This document shows positions 17,078-25,595 of a stretch of DNA of 64,000 nt, one piece after another (within the stretch, counting starts at the first letter, position 1; the number at the start of each line of letters is the position of its first letter). Position numbers and translations under genes: made by a program. Where the stretch lies: contig NZ_JQJY01000001.1 in NCBI RefSeq assembly GCF_000745775.1, positions 372,001 through 436,000 of the forward strand, given 5' to 3'. Origin of the DNA: Flavobacterium sp. ASV13 (GTDB taxonomy: Bacteria > Bacteroidota > Bacteroidia > Flavobacteriales > Flavobacteriaceae). A model generated the notes under the pieces. The model did no database searches. It was not told the DNA's origin and saw nothing but the letters and a program-made list of their open reading frames with translations.

Positions 17078-17640
17078 CGGTTTGTAAATCCAGTTAAGTT
17101 AACTCTACAGTATACAAACCATCTTTAAAACTCTGTAAACATTGATATTATAAAAAATCATTACCTTCATCTTAACATTAATTTAAGTTTATGGAAATTG
17201 AAGAAGAAAAATATAGAGGAAAAATTACAGCTAATAAAGCTCAAAAAATGCTTAGTGATGAAGGAAAGAATGTTACTCTGGAAGAAGCAGAAGAGATTTT
17301 AGAATTTCTACAAAAAATCGCATATGTTCAAGTAAGAAAATTTCTAAACGAAAAAGATGAAGATACGTAATCCCAAAATTGACTTGATATCCAAAAAAAG
17401 ACTAATAGAAGATAAAATATAAACAGAGTATTAATTTGAATTTGGTGCAGAATCGGTGCATTAGTTCAAAACACTGAATAAAAGCAATTTATAAGCTTTA
17501 GTTTGAATCATTACTAAAAAAAATCCTATATATCTTCGTTCTAATTCACTACGTTCTTGCTTTACATACTCGAATATTACAAATTAAAAAACAGCCAATT
17601 CGACCAAAAGTTAATTTCACTCCCAGAAATTAACTTTTCG
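17078..17640. repeat. Long direct repeat, right copy
   Basis: Direct counterpart of positions 3-560, offset by 17075 bases over its first half. It includes the 59-codon gene, the TGCAGAATCGGTGCAT segment, and the CACTCCCAGAAATTAACTTT end. Sequence similarity stops just after this, where the left copy continues with AAACCAC and this copy with CGGTTATG. The pair brackets the toxin island. Confidence 0.85.
17191..17370 (+). CDS. Small acidic helical protein, repeat copy 2
   Basis: A 59-codon gene nearly identical to the one at 116-295 (one residue differs, Ala for Thr near position 45). It starts with MEIEEEKYRGKITANKA and ends NEKDEDT. No transmembrane segment or signal peptide. The conserved frame and conserved upstream palindromes suggest that the unit is a real gene with its own control region, duplicated together with the flanking DNA. 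No family recognised. Confidence 0.6.
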   Translation: MEIEEEKYRGKITANKAQKMLSDEGKNVTLEEAEEILEFLQKIAYVQVRKFLNEKDEDT

Positions 17641-17950
17641 GTTATGAACAAAATAAAATACTTTGAGATACAATTAAGATACAAATTAATAGATCATTAC
17701 CAAGGGCAGAAGCGATACTTTGAGTTTTATGGCAGAATCGTGGCGCATAACTCTTCACATGACACTTAATTCCTTAAAATCAAACTCTTCTCTACCTATA
17801 TTCGAATAACAGAGCGTCCCTCTTCAAAATTAAAAACAATTAAATTATTCAAAAAAAATAGGTAGACTACTATTCTTATTGAGTATTTATAGATTTGTTG
17901 TTCTAATGATGCAAAAAAATGGTTTATTTCTCTTTTATGAGGTGACTATT
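17371..17950. other. Repeat tail and gene-poor spacer
   Basis: The first ~270 bases are the diverged second half of the direct repeat. A plus-strand frame of up to 70 codons (17557-17769, or 42 codons from the ATG at 17644) ends in GRIVAHNSSHDT, but it has no recognisable domain and overlaps the repeat, so I do not call it a gene. No terminator of note. Confidence 0.4.
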
Positions 17951-18532
17951 TTACTTAATATTCCTTCGAATTCTGCTCAGAGATTGTGGTGTTATTTCAA
18001 GATATGAAGCAATGTCACTTAGCGATACACGAGATGCAATATCAGGCTGCTGCTCCTTAAATTTTCTATATTTAGTTGTCGAATCATGTCCCAAATAACT
18101 ATTCCGGATCAGAATCTTGTCTAAAAGAGTTTGCTGAATAGTTTGTGCTATAATTGATTCAATAGCAGGAATCTTTAAATAAAGTACTTCCAGTTGTTTT
18201 TTTGAAATTCTAAAAACCCGGGTATCACAAGCTGCCTGGATGCTTTCTGTAGCAATTGTCCCATTCTTGAAATTGTTTAAAATCGTGCAAAATTGATTTT
18301 CTTTTAAAAAGAAGTGGGTCACATTATTACCTTTTTCATTATGGACTAAAATTCTGAGGATACCCGAACTGATAAAGAATAATTCATCTGGTACATGCCC
18401 AGAATGAAAAAGATAATCTCCTTCCTTATGGCTGCTTTCCATAAAATATTCTGAAATTAATTCTTTTTCAATTTCTTCAAATACATGATACTGCTGCAAA
18501 AAAGAAATGAGGCTATTAGTTATGACCGGCAT
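17951..18532 (-). CDS. Crp/Fnr family transcriptional regulator
   Basis: A 193-aa regulator. Residues ~15-120 form a cyclic-nucleotide-binding-type beta barrel (EGDYLFHSGHVPDELFFISSGIL is characteristic). A dimer helix follows, and a C-terminal helix-turn-helix (RVSLSDIASYLEITPQSLSRIRR) ends the protein. The short form with this HTH is the common Bacteroidota type, often controlling a single neighbouring oxidoreductase. It faces away from the SDR gene at 18748, whose expression it probably controls across the shared 215-base spacer (inference). Ligand unknown; residues needed for cAMP binding are not obvious. Confidence 0.85.
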   Translation of the reverse strand: MPVITNSLISFLQQYHVFEEIEKELISEYFMESSHKEGDYLFHSGHVPDELFFISSGILRILVHNEKGNNVTHFFLKENQFCTILNNFKNGTIATESIQAACDTRVFRISKKQLEVLYLKIPAIESIIAQTIQQTLLDKILIRNSYLGHDSTTKYRKFKEQQPDIASRVSLSDIASYLEITPQSLSRIRRNIK

Positions 18533-18747
18533 GTTGATCCAAATTAGTTAGGCAATCAAAATTATAACTTAATTTTGAATAATACCTGACAAAAAACCCG
18601 ATTCGTTTTTACCATTTGTTAAGTGTCGTAAGTTTTATTTTCAGGAGATTTGCAATCATAATTAAATAACGGGAATTAAAGAAATATCGATAATGCCAAT
18701 TGCTCTTTTTAATTATTACTAATCTCCATTTATCTAAATTTAATTTT

Positions 18748-19482
18748 ATGAATACAAATTTAAAAACCCTTTCAGGTAAGAAAATCATTTTATTGGGCGC
18801 CAGTTCCGGCATTGGATTAGCTACTGCTATCGCTGCTTCGCAAGAGGGAGCAAAAGTTATTATAGTATCTAGTAACCAGGATCGCATCAATGATGCTCTA
18901 AGTCAGCTACCTAAAAATTCAGAAGGCTTTGCTATAGATTTAAGCAAGGAGGATAATATTGAAAGCTTCTTTACGAAAATTGGAAATTTTGACCATTTGG
19001 TTTATACAGCTGGTGAGAATCTTCAATTAAAACTTATTAGTGAAACTGATATTGATACGACAAAATCTTTTTTTGACCTGCGTTTCTGGAGTTCGGTTGC
19101 GGCGGTAAAATATGCTACGCCTTTTATAAATCAGGGTGGTTCTATTTCCCTGACTAGTGGAACCGCCAATGCACGTCCGGGAGCAGGATGGTCAGTGGCT
19201 TCGGCCATATGCGGAGCCATGGAGGCTTTTGTAAGGGCTATGGCTGTTGAATTAGCACCTATTCGGGTTAATTGTGTAGTGCCGGGTGTTTTAAAAAGTA
19301 ATTTGTGGGATGCAATGTCCGAAGCCGATCGCGAGGATATGTATAGGTATTATGCAGATACTCTCCTCCTGAGAAGAGTGGGAGAAACTGAAGATGTTGC
19401 CGAAGGATTTTTATATCTGATGAAACAACAGCACGGAACAGGACAAAGCCTGGTTATCGATGGCGGGACATTGTTAATATGA
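18748..19482 (+). CDS. Short-chain dehydrogenase/reductase
   Basis: A 244-aa NAD(P)-dependent oxidoreductase. The cofactor motif is GASSGIGLA near residue 17, followed by the usual Rossmann pattern (GEN for NNAG-like segment at about 90). The active-site region is unusual: SLTSGTANARPGAGWSVASA has Ser and Gly-Trp where most SDRs have the Tyr-x-x-x-Lys pair, so the typical catalytic Tyr/Lys is not evident. The C-terminus ends GQSLVIDGGTLLI, standard for the family. I chose the ATG at 18748 because the Rossmann fold starts just after it; an upstream in-frame ATG at 18700 would add 16 residues. Divergent from the Crp/Fnr gene. Confidence 0.8.
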   Translation: MNTNLKTLSGKKIILLGASSGIGLATAIAASQEGAKVIIVSSNQDRINDALSQLPKNSEGFAIDLSKEDNIESFFTKIGNFDHLVYTAGENLQLKLISETDIDTTKSFFDLRFWSSVAAVKYATPFINQGGSISLTSGTANARPGAGWSVASAICGAMEAFVRAMAVELAPIRVNCVVPGVLKSNLWDAMSEADREDMYRYYADTLLLRRVGETEDVAEGFLYLMKQQHGTGQSLVIDGGTLLI

Positions 19483-19497
19483 AACAAAAAGCGAATT

Positions 19498-19521
19498 AAA
19501 AGCCGGTAATTACCGGCTTTT
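19498..19521. terminator. Bidirectional intrinsic terminator
   Basis: Perfect palindrome AAAAGCCGGTAATTACCGGCTTTT starting 15 bases after the SDR stop (given here as 19498-19521; the GC core is GCCGGTAATTACCGGC). A short T run follows on the plus strand. Confidence 0.65.
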
Positions 19522-19522
19522 G

Positions 19523-19696
19523 TTAATAATAGCATAAAATGAAGCTTCCCATAAATTCTAATTTCAAACCGTTAAACGGCAAGACAGAATACCAGTATAT
19601 TTTACCTATAAGTCCCAGTGGTTTAAAAGTAGCATCCTGATATAAGGTATTGTTGATTATTTTAAATTGCAGCCACGCTTCGCCCGAAAGTTTTAT
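19523..19696 (-). pseudogene. C-terminal relic of a DUF2867-type oxidoreductase
   Basis: About 57 open codons on the minus strand, bounded upstream by a stop. They read GEAWLQFKIINNTLYQDATF, then KPLGLIGKIYWYSVLPFNGL, which is the characteristic C-terminal end of DUF2867 domains attached to NAD(P)-binding epimerase-like proteins. No upstream coding remains in frame, so the gene is a truncated relic. Its position right after the SDR terminator suggests gene loss at this junction. Confidence 0.55.
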
Positions 19697-19964
19697 TTAT
19701 GCATACAAAATCAGTTTACCTTCCTTCTTATTGGCTTATATTACTTTCCCGAAATCCAGTGCATATCCTGCATGTATTTGCTTCCAAATTTTATAATATT
19801 ACGATAAAAGCCTAATATCTAAAAGATATCAGGCTTTACTTCAAAAAACAAATACTTAAATTAAGTAATTAAAAACTTAAACAAAATTCGAAAAACTTAC
19901 AGTATTTAATAAAATTCGAATTTTAAAAACACATAACTCATATTCCATTTAAATTTCATAAAAG
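19697..19964. other. Spacer with degenerate sequence
   Basis: No gene. A short minus-strand trace near 19735-19790 reads KYMQDMHWISGK-like, perhaps a tiny relic of a metallopeptidase, but it is too short to assign. A hairpin with arms AAGCCT...AGGCTT lies at about 19808-19836 and may end transcription downstream of the fructokinase gene on the minus strand. Confidence 0.3.
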
Positions 19965-20870
19965 TTAAATTTTAATTTTTAACATCATTTTTTCAATTCT
20001 GGAAAACGAAATTTCAGGATTAGCTCCAGGAGATTCAGCCACTAATGCACCAACTGCACAAGCAAAATCAATTGAATACTGAGGGGCTTTTCCACTTAAT
20101 AATGAAGCTATCAAAGCCGCCAGAAATGAATCTCCGGCACCTACGGTGTCAGCAACTTCAACAGGATATCCCTCATTTTCATAAAGTTGGCCTTCCCACA
20201 TCAGCAAAGCTCCGTGTTTGCCCCTCGTTACACACATTCCCTTTACTTCGCTTTTTTCAGCTATAAAATTCATATTGTCTTTCAGACTTGTAAACGGCGA
20301 GGACATAGCAGCAGTAATTTCTAATAATTCCTCATCATTAAACTTTATAAAATCAGCTGATTGCATGAGGCGTTCCAGCATTTCATAAGAATAATGCGGT
20401 TTTCTTAAATTCACATCAAAAACCTTATAGACTTTTTTTTGCAGCATTTCTTCCAGTGAAAGCCTTGAAACGTTATCTCGGCAAACTAAACTGCCATAAA
20501 TTAAAACATCCGCATTAGCAACTGAATTCCTCGCCAAATCATTCAATTCAATTTTATCCCATGCAGACGGGTAACTGATTTCATAACTTGCCGATCCGCG
20601 CTCATTTAAGGTTACGTTGACCAAACCAGTTGGAAAATCTTCAGAAACTACAATTGTATCCGTTTCAAGTCCCAGTTGTTTCACTTGCTCTTTTATTGCT
20701 CTCCCATCTTCATCATTGCCTACACAGCTTATCATAGCTACTTCGCAACCCAGCGTTTTCATTCTCAAGGCTACATTCAATGGTGCTCCGCCAATCTTTT
20801 TTTCATTGGCAAAAACATCCCAAAGTACCTCTCCGTATGCCACCGCCTTAAGGTTTTTTCCGTTATTCAT
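19965..20870 (-). CDS. PfkB-family fructokinase
   Basis: A 301-aa cytoplasmic sugar kinase. The N-terminus AYGEVLWDVF and KKIGGAPLNVALRMKTLG are the substrate-binding part of fructokinase-type PfkB proteins, and DTVGAGDSFLAAL near residue 245 is the signature with the catalytic Asp and the anion hole. It would phosphorylate fructose released from fructan and so feed glycolysis. It is the last gene of the PUL, 23 bases after the GH32 lipoprotein gene. The equivalent kinase also lies in the levan PUL of Bacteroides thetaiotaomicron (known for that system), which supports fructose as substrate. Confidence 0.85.
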   Translation of the reverse strand: MNNGKNLKAVAYGEVLWDVFANEKKIGGAPLNVALRMKTLGCEVAMISCVGNDEDGRAIKEQVKQLGLETDTIVVSEDFPTGLVNVTLNERGSASYEISYPSAWDKIELNDLARNSVANADVLIYGSLVCRDNVSRLSLEEMLQKKVYKVFDVNLRKPHYSYEMLERLMQSADFIKFNDEELLEITAAMSSPFTSLKDNMNFIAEKSEVKGMCVTRGKHGALLMWEGQLYENEGYPVEVADTVGAGDSFLAALIASLLSGKAPQYSIDFACAVGALVAESPGANPEISFSRIEKMMLKIKI

Positions 20871-20893
20871 TCTAAAATATTTTATTATTGTTC

Positions 20894-22465
20894 TTATTCA
20901 GGCTGGGTTATCTGAAGATTCGAGATTGTGCTCGTTTGTCCTTCAGCAATTAAACCCCATTTATTTTTGTCTCTTCCGTAAACGCGATTTGTGAGAGCTG
21001 CTTTTCCGTTTATGTAAACTATGACAACACTTCCTTCAGTAATTATTTCAACATCATATTTTACATTCGTCTGAAATGCAAATGGTAAACGGGTTACTTC
21101 CTGCGAAGCCGAATTATAACCGCTTATTTTACTATTAGCAATATCCAAAACCACTTTATAATAACTTCCTGTATCATTGGTATGAAAAACAAATCCAGTT
21201 GTTCCACTAGCTTTCGCTAAAGTAACTTCGGCTTTTATTTTGACTTTCTTTCCAACGCTTTTAAAAGTAACCATTGCTTTTTCTGTTTCTCCAGATAAAG
21301 AATAAGTTCCATTATTGGTTGTTGCATTAGATGAAATTGCATCTACTTCTGCAGTAGTATTCTTTTTCGAAAATAAATCCTTAACCGATTTCGGCGACTG
21401 AGTTCCTAAAGTTCCATCTGAATTCTGAATCAATTCATGGATAACCATATTCCCTGCCCAATCTTTATTTCCTAAATCATTATCAGGCGTTTTTCTGGCA
21501 TTCCATCCAAAAACATATCTTTTATTTCCGTCAGAAGCCGTTTTTCCTGCGTAAAAGTATTCTCCATCAATTCTGTCATTTTCCGGTTTTGTCCATGGAC
21601 CAGTTATTGATGATGAAATTCTGTAATGCGTTCCTTTATTGCCACTCCAATTCTCAGAAAAAATTAAATACCAATTGCTTCCCATTTTGAAAATATCCGC
21701 ACATTCCATCATCAGATAATTATCTTCAGGCGTTGTGGTATAAATTGGAGCTTGAACATCCCATTTTCCTGATGCAGGATCAGCGCTTGTAAAATGTAAC
21801 AAAACGGCTTTTCTTCCAGGTTCTGTTTGTGTACTCACTAACATTGAATATTTTTTCAATTCATCATTATAAAACACATGCGGATCTCTGAAATCATAGT
21901 TGTAATATCCCGCCGGAGCTGTAATTTTAAAAGATGGAACTTTTGTCCATTTTTTCAAATCGCTGCTGGTTGCACATAACACACTTTCTCTTGCATTCGA
22001 CTGTGCAAAAGCCGGATTTTCATTGTGCCCTGTATAATAAAAATAATAAAGATTGCCCACTTTGACAACTGACCCGGTGCCAATGGCAAAATCCGGTTCA
22101 AGCGTTGTGCCATAAGGAATTGTTTGACCTTCATAAGTAAAATGGGCCAAATCTGTGCTCTGATATTCATGAATATCATGAAATCCTTTTCCCGCAGGTT
22201 TATTCTGCGCATCATGCAGAAAGTAAATGTGAAATTTTCCGTTATCGAAAAAAGGCATAATATCTCCGGTATAACCAGCACTGTAATATGGGTCGTTTGC
22301 ACCCATCCATTGCGCGGGCGGAACAGGAAAAACACTTGTTATTTCAGAATTGCCTCCTGAAATCGAACCTCCTATATAATTTTCATCCTGACTGCACGAA
22401 GCCAGTGAAAAGAAGACAAAGGCGATTGTGATTATATTTCTATATTTCATTTTTATTAAATTCAA
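20894..22465 (-). CDS. GH32 fructan hydrolase, surface lipoprotein
   Basis: A 523-aa lipoprotein (signal peptide ending LASCSQDE, lipidated Cys about residue 25). Residues ~40-350 form a GH32 five-bladed propeller. The nucleophile motif is the variant TGDIMPFF rather than NDPNG; the transition-state stabiliser motif RDPHVF and the acid/base motif MECADIF are both present. The C-terminal ~150 residues are a beta-sandwich (TTGFVFHTNDTGSYYKVVLD) typical of GH32. The lipid anchor and PUL position suggest a surface enzyme making the first cuts in fructan, like the endo-levanase of B. thetaiotaomicron (inference). Directly follows the DUF4960 gene by six bases. An ATG two residues downstream (MKYRN...) could also be the start. 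Confidence 0.88.
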   Translation of the reverse strand: MNLIKMKYRNIITIAFVFFSLASCSQDENYIGGSISGGNSEITSVFPVPPAQWMGANDPYYSAGYTGDIMPFFDNGKFHIYFLHDAQNKPAGKGFHDIHEYQSTDLAHFTYEGQTIPYGTTLEPDFAIGTGSVVKVGNLYYFYYTGHNENPAFAQSNARESVLCATSSDLKKWTKVPSFKITAPAGYYNYDFRDPHVFYNDELKKYSMLVSTQTEPGRKAVLLHFTSADPASGKWDVQAPIYTTTPEDNYLMMECADIFKMGSNWYLIFSENWSGNKGTHYRISSSITGPWTKPENDRIDGEYFYAGKTASDGNKRYVFGWNARKTPDNDLGNKDWAGNMVIHELIQNSDGTLGTQSPKSVKDLFSKKNTTAEVDAISSNATTNNGTYSLSGETEKAMVTFKSVGKKVKIKAEVTLAKASGTTGFVFHTNDTGSYYKVVLDIANSKISGYNSASQEVTRLPFAFQTNVKYDVEIITEGSVVIVYINGKAALTNRVYGRDKNKWGLIAEGQTSTISNLQITQPE

Positions 22466-22471
22466 AGTGAT

Positions 22472-23869
22472 TTATTTTGCCGCTAAATAATTGATACTAT
22501 TTTGTGTCAGCAATTTAATGTTTGTAATAAACTCATTTGCCTGACTTGGCACTCCACTGCTGTTGGTTTCATTGTACCAATCGTAAGCTCCCATAGAAAT
22601 TACAATTACATTTTTATTCGTACTTGTATTTGGGAATTCTGCAATTGTAACTCTTCCGTTCAATTCATTATCCCAGGCTTCACTTGCCAGATTGGTTCCT
22701 CCTGTTTGGTTTCTCCAACCTTCTCCATTATTGTATCCACCCCATTCTGGTAAAAACCACCATGCTGTATGATTTAATCTGAAAGTTCCGCTTTGCAATA
22801 AATTGGCTTTTCCGGATTCAAAAGTGGTTAGGCCTTGAAATATTGGGTGGCCTTCATGACCAACAAATGACATTCCCCATGAATTACCGTCTACAAATCC
22901 ATTTGGAGGAAAATCACCAAAAACATTATTTGGTCCTTTTCCTGAAGGAACAATTCCTAAAGCATCAACATATTGCGAAGCAAAAGAAGTCAAAAGCAGG
23001 TTTCCTCCATTTGTTCTGAAATTTTTCAATGCATTTGTAACCGCAGGATTATAAGCTACAGAAGGTAAATTTGTAGCCGAATCAAAGTGCCACCAAATCA
23101 CATCGATATCGCTTAAATCAGCACCGCTTTGTACACTTTCAAACGAAATATATTTAGCCCCCGGAAAATTATCAAACAGCCAGTTTGAAGCCGTAACTTC
23201 ATCCATGTTTGTAATTCCCGATCTTGTAGCCGCAGTTCCTAAAAATGCAACTGTTAATCCTGTAACCGGAACTCCAACATTTGCTGTATAGTTAACGCTT
23301 TTGCCATTCGATGTTATTACAAAAGTGACTGCATTTGTAAAATCAATTGTTGCGCCCGAAACAGGTGAAATTATAACACCCGTTGTAACTTCGATTAGGG
23401 GTTTAAGCGCTCTTAAATCAGTATCTTCAGGCAAAGTCATATTAATAGTTTTATTAATATCGTTTACAGTAGCTGCAACACCATTTATCTTAAAACTCTT
23501 AATCGGACTTAAAACAGTTGTGGTTACTGTATAATCTTTATACAAATTTCCATTAACTACTCTGAATTTAATCGGATTTGTAAAATTCATTGCTGAATTT
23601 AATTCTGGATTGGACGTTGCTCCTTCTTCAAAAACAACTTCCGGCTTTATAGCTGTTATATCTGATCCGTAAGGCATTACAACAGTAATTTTTCCTGTTG
23701 TTTGATCAATGCTTCCTGAAACTCCGTTTAGTTTAAAAGAAAGTACATTTGAAGGCGAACTCACATCAAATCCGCCAGTTTCAAAATTATTTTCGCAGGC
23801 AGTAATCATAAAAATCATTGCCAGTATTATAGATACTTTGGTCCAATATTTATTTAAAGCTTTTTTCAT
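22472..23869 (-). CDS. DUF4960 surface lipoprotein (SusE position)
   Basis: A 465-aa lipoprotein (lipobox MITACENN). Two tandem Ig-like domains follow, each with the pattern SFKLNGVSG.../SFKINGVAA... and ending in a YKDYTV or VNYTANV strand. Residues ~205-465 are a DUF4960 domain (GTAATRSGITNMDEVTASNW, VIWWHFDS, GGNLLLTSFASQYVDALG). In the B. thetaiotaomicron levan PUL the equivalent position holds a surface levan-binding protein. By context this one most likely binds fructan at the cell surface and passes it to the SusCD pair. The gene lies 19 bases after susD and six bases before the GH32 gene. Confidence 0.8.
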   Translation of the reverse strand: MKKALNKYWTKVSIILAMIFMITACENNFETGGFDVSSPSNVLSFKLNGVSGSIDQTTGKITVVMPYGSDITAIKPEVVFEEGATSNPELNSAMNFTNPIKFRVVNGNLYKDYTVTTTVLSPIKSFKINGVAATVNDINKTINMTLPEDTDLRALKPLIEVTTGVIISPVSGATIDFTNAVTFVITSNGKSVNYTANVGVPVTGLTVAFLGTAATRSGITNMDEVTASNWLFDNFPGAKYISFESVQSGADLSDIDVIWWHFDSATNLPSVAYNPAVTNALKNFRTNGGNLLLTSFASQYVDALGIVPSGKGPNNVFGDFPPNGFVDGNSWGMSFVGHEGHPIFQGLTTFESGKANLLQSGTFRLNHTAWWFLPEWGGYNNGEGWRNQTGGTNLASEAWDNELNGRVTIAEFPNTSTNKNVIVISMGAYDWYNETNSSGVPSQANEFITNIKLLTQNSINYLAAK

Positions 23870-23888
23870 ATTGCTGATTCTTTAAGGA

Positions 23889-25580
23889 TTAATAACCTGG
23901 ATTTTGTTTGTACAATCCCTGACTGAAATTAATTTGTTTCAACGGAATTGGGCAATATTCTTCTTTATGCGCATCAAAAAAAGCATCCTGATAATAGGTA
24001 CGTTTTGTTTTTTCTTTTGCATAAAAGTCATTCATAACCTGATCTGTAATTCCCCAGCGAACAAGGTCAAAAAATCGGCTTCCTTCCATAGCCAATTCTA
24101 AACGACGTTCCCAGCGTAAAGCTTTACGGGCAAAATCCTGGGTCCAATTGCAATTTACGCCATCTACATAGGTATTGATTTTGAAGTTTTTCACGTAAGG
24201 TAGTCTTCCTGTGCTTTGCGCTGCCCTTTCTCTGATTTGATTAATTAACGGCAAAGCTTCAGATTGTCTTCCTAATTCAATCAAGGCTTCGGCACGCATT
24301 AAAATCACATCAGCATAACGAATCTGAATTCTGTTTTTTGAATTTCCGTAAAAAGGATCAATATTTACAACACAACTGCAATTTGGGGCAACATTTTCCT
24401 TTAAAGAAGCAAAATAGCCATAGGTTCCCGGAGATCTTACCCAAGCTTCAACATACAGAAATTCAGGGTCATATTTATAAGGCAGACCTGGCATCGCAAC
24501 CGTATGATACAATCTCGGATCAACAGTATTGGCGTCTATATTTTTATAATCAAAATCTTCATTGTTGTAAGTATCAAACTCTGGTAAACCATTTGCTCCA
24601 GTTTTAAAAGCATTTACTAAATTCTGACTTGGCTTATGAAAATCACAACAGCCTAAACCTTGTGGCGTTGAAAGAACGTCTGAGAAATTCAATCTTCCGT
24701 AAAGCGTTCCGTCATTATCAGAAAATTGGATTGAGAAAATAGATTCCGGCCCGTTTTCGTAAGTTCCAGGCAGGAAGTTGTTTGCAAAATCAGGTTCTAA
24801 AGAAGCTTTTCCAACTACTTTATCTGTTGCCGCGATCACTTCCTGTAGATGCTGCTGGTTTATACCTGTAACTTTGAATGTTTCATCCTGTGTGTACGCC
24901 TGATACAATCTTGTTTTTGCCAAATAAGCATAAGCCGCTTTTTTAGTGGCACGCCCCACCTGTGGCTGTGTATCTGGCAAATTATCTGCTGCAGCCTGAA
25001 AATCTTCAGCAATTTTATTCCAAAGTTCTTCGTTTGAAAGTGCTTTGTTTGAAATCGTTTTATAATCTTCTACCGGAATATCTTCTGTGATATAAGGTAC
25101 ATTTCTAAACATGATTTTCAGCATAAAATAAAAATGCCCTCTCAAGAAACGCATTTCAGCCATTCTCGTTTTCTTCAACGGATAATCTGCTTCTGAGAGC
25201 TGCTCTAAGGCTTTCAACGCTTTATTGGTTCTTGAAACACCTACATAACTGATGTACCAGAAATTATCCAGTTCTCCAAAATCCGGACGAATGTTATTTG
25301 AAACTTCAAAAAAGTGAAAATCCTGAATGTCATTTGTACCGCTTCCGCCTTTATAAGCATCATCTGAACGAACATTACCAAAAGGCCACAAACTGTACGG
25401 AGAATCATAATGATCATTTCCTAACTGTGCATACGCTGCATTCATAAATCCTTCAACCGACTGAGGCGTAACAATATCTTCTTCTGACAACACACCACGC
25501 GGATCATTTTCTAAAAAATCGGAACAGGAAGCCAAGAAACCCATCACTGCAAATCCTGCGATATATAATATTTTTTTCAT
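23889..25580 (-). CDS. SusD/RagB-family nutrient-binding lipoprotein
   Basis: A 563-aa outer-membrane lipoprotein with lipobox FLASCSDFLENDPRG. The N-terminal SusD-like region (about 30-200) has the tetratricopeptide helices (KTRMAEMRFLRGHFYFMLK), and the C-terminal RagB/SusD domain has NRIQIRYADVILMRAEALIELGR, RWERRLELAMEGSRFFDLVRWG and the closing CPIPLKQINFSQGLYKQNPGY. It would cap the SusC channel and bind fructan oligosaccharides. Located 15 bases downstream of susC, the standard order. Spacing and order indicate one operon with the GH32 genes. Confidence 0.93.
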   Translation of the reverse strand: MKKILYIAGFAVMGFLASCSDFLENDPRGVLSEEDIVTPQSVEGFMNAAYAQLGNDHYDSPYSLWPFGNVRSDDAYKGGSGTNDIQDFHFFEVSNNIRPDFGELDNFWYISYVGVSRTNKALKALEQLSEADYPLKKTRMAEMRFLRGHFYFMLKIMFRNVPYITEDIPVEDYKTISNKALSNEELWNKIAEDFQAAADNLPDTQPQVGRATKKAAYAYLAKTRLYQAYTQDETFKVTGINQQHLQEVIAATDKVVGKASLEPDFANNFLPGTYENGPESIFSIQFSDNDGTLYGRLNFSDVLSTPQGLGCCDFHKPSQNLVNAFKTGANGLPEFDTYNNEDFDYKNIDANTVDPRLYHTVAMPGLPYKYDPEFLYVEAWVRSPGTYGYFASLKENVAPNCSCVVNIDPFYGNSKNRIQIRYADVILMRAEALIELGRQSEALPLINQIRERAAQSTGRLPYVKNFKINTYVDGVNCNWTQDFARKALRWERRLELAMEGSRFFDLVRWGITDQVMNDFYAKEKTKRTYYQDAFFDAHKEEYCPIPLKQINFSQGLYKQNPGY

Positions 25581-25595
25581 TTTTTTAATCTTTTG

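Noticed and set aside
17557..17769. Plus-strand frame of 70 codons ending GRIVAHNSSHDT
   Set aside because: It overlaps the drifted part of the direct repeat, has no recognisable domain, and its first part is not kept in the left repeat copy.
1..17950. Complete integrative element or prophage in the left island
   Set aside because: No integrase, transposase, relaxase or phage structural set is present; only an excisionase-like HTH gene and repeats remain. The fibre-like proteins carry signal peptides and so are not phage tail proteins.
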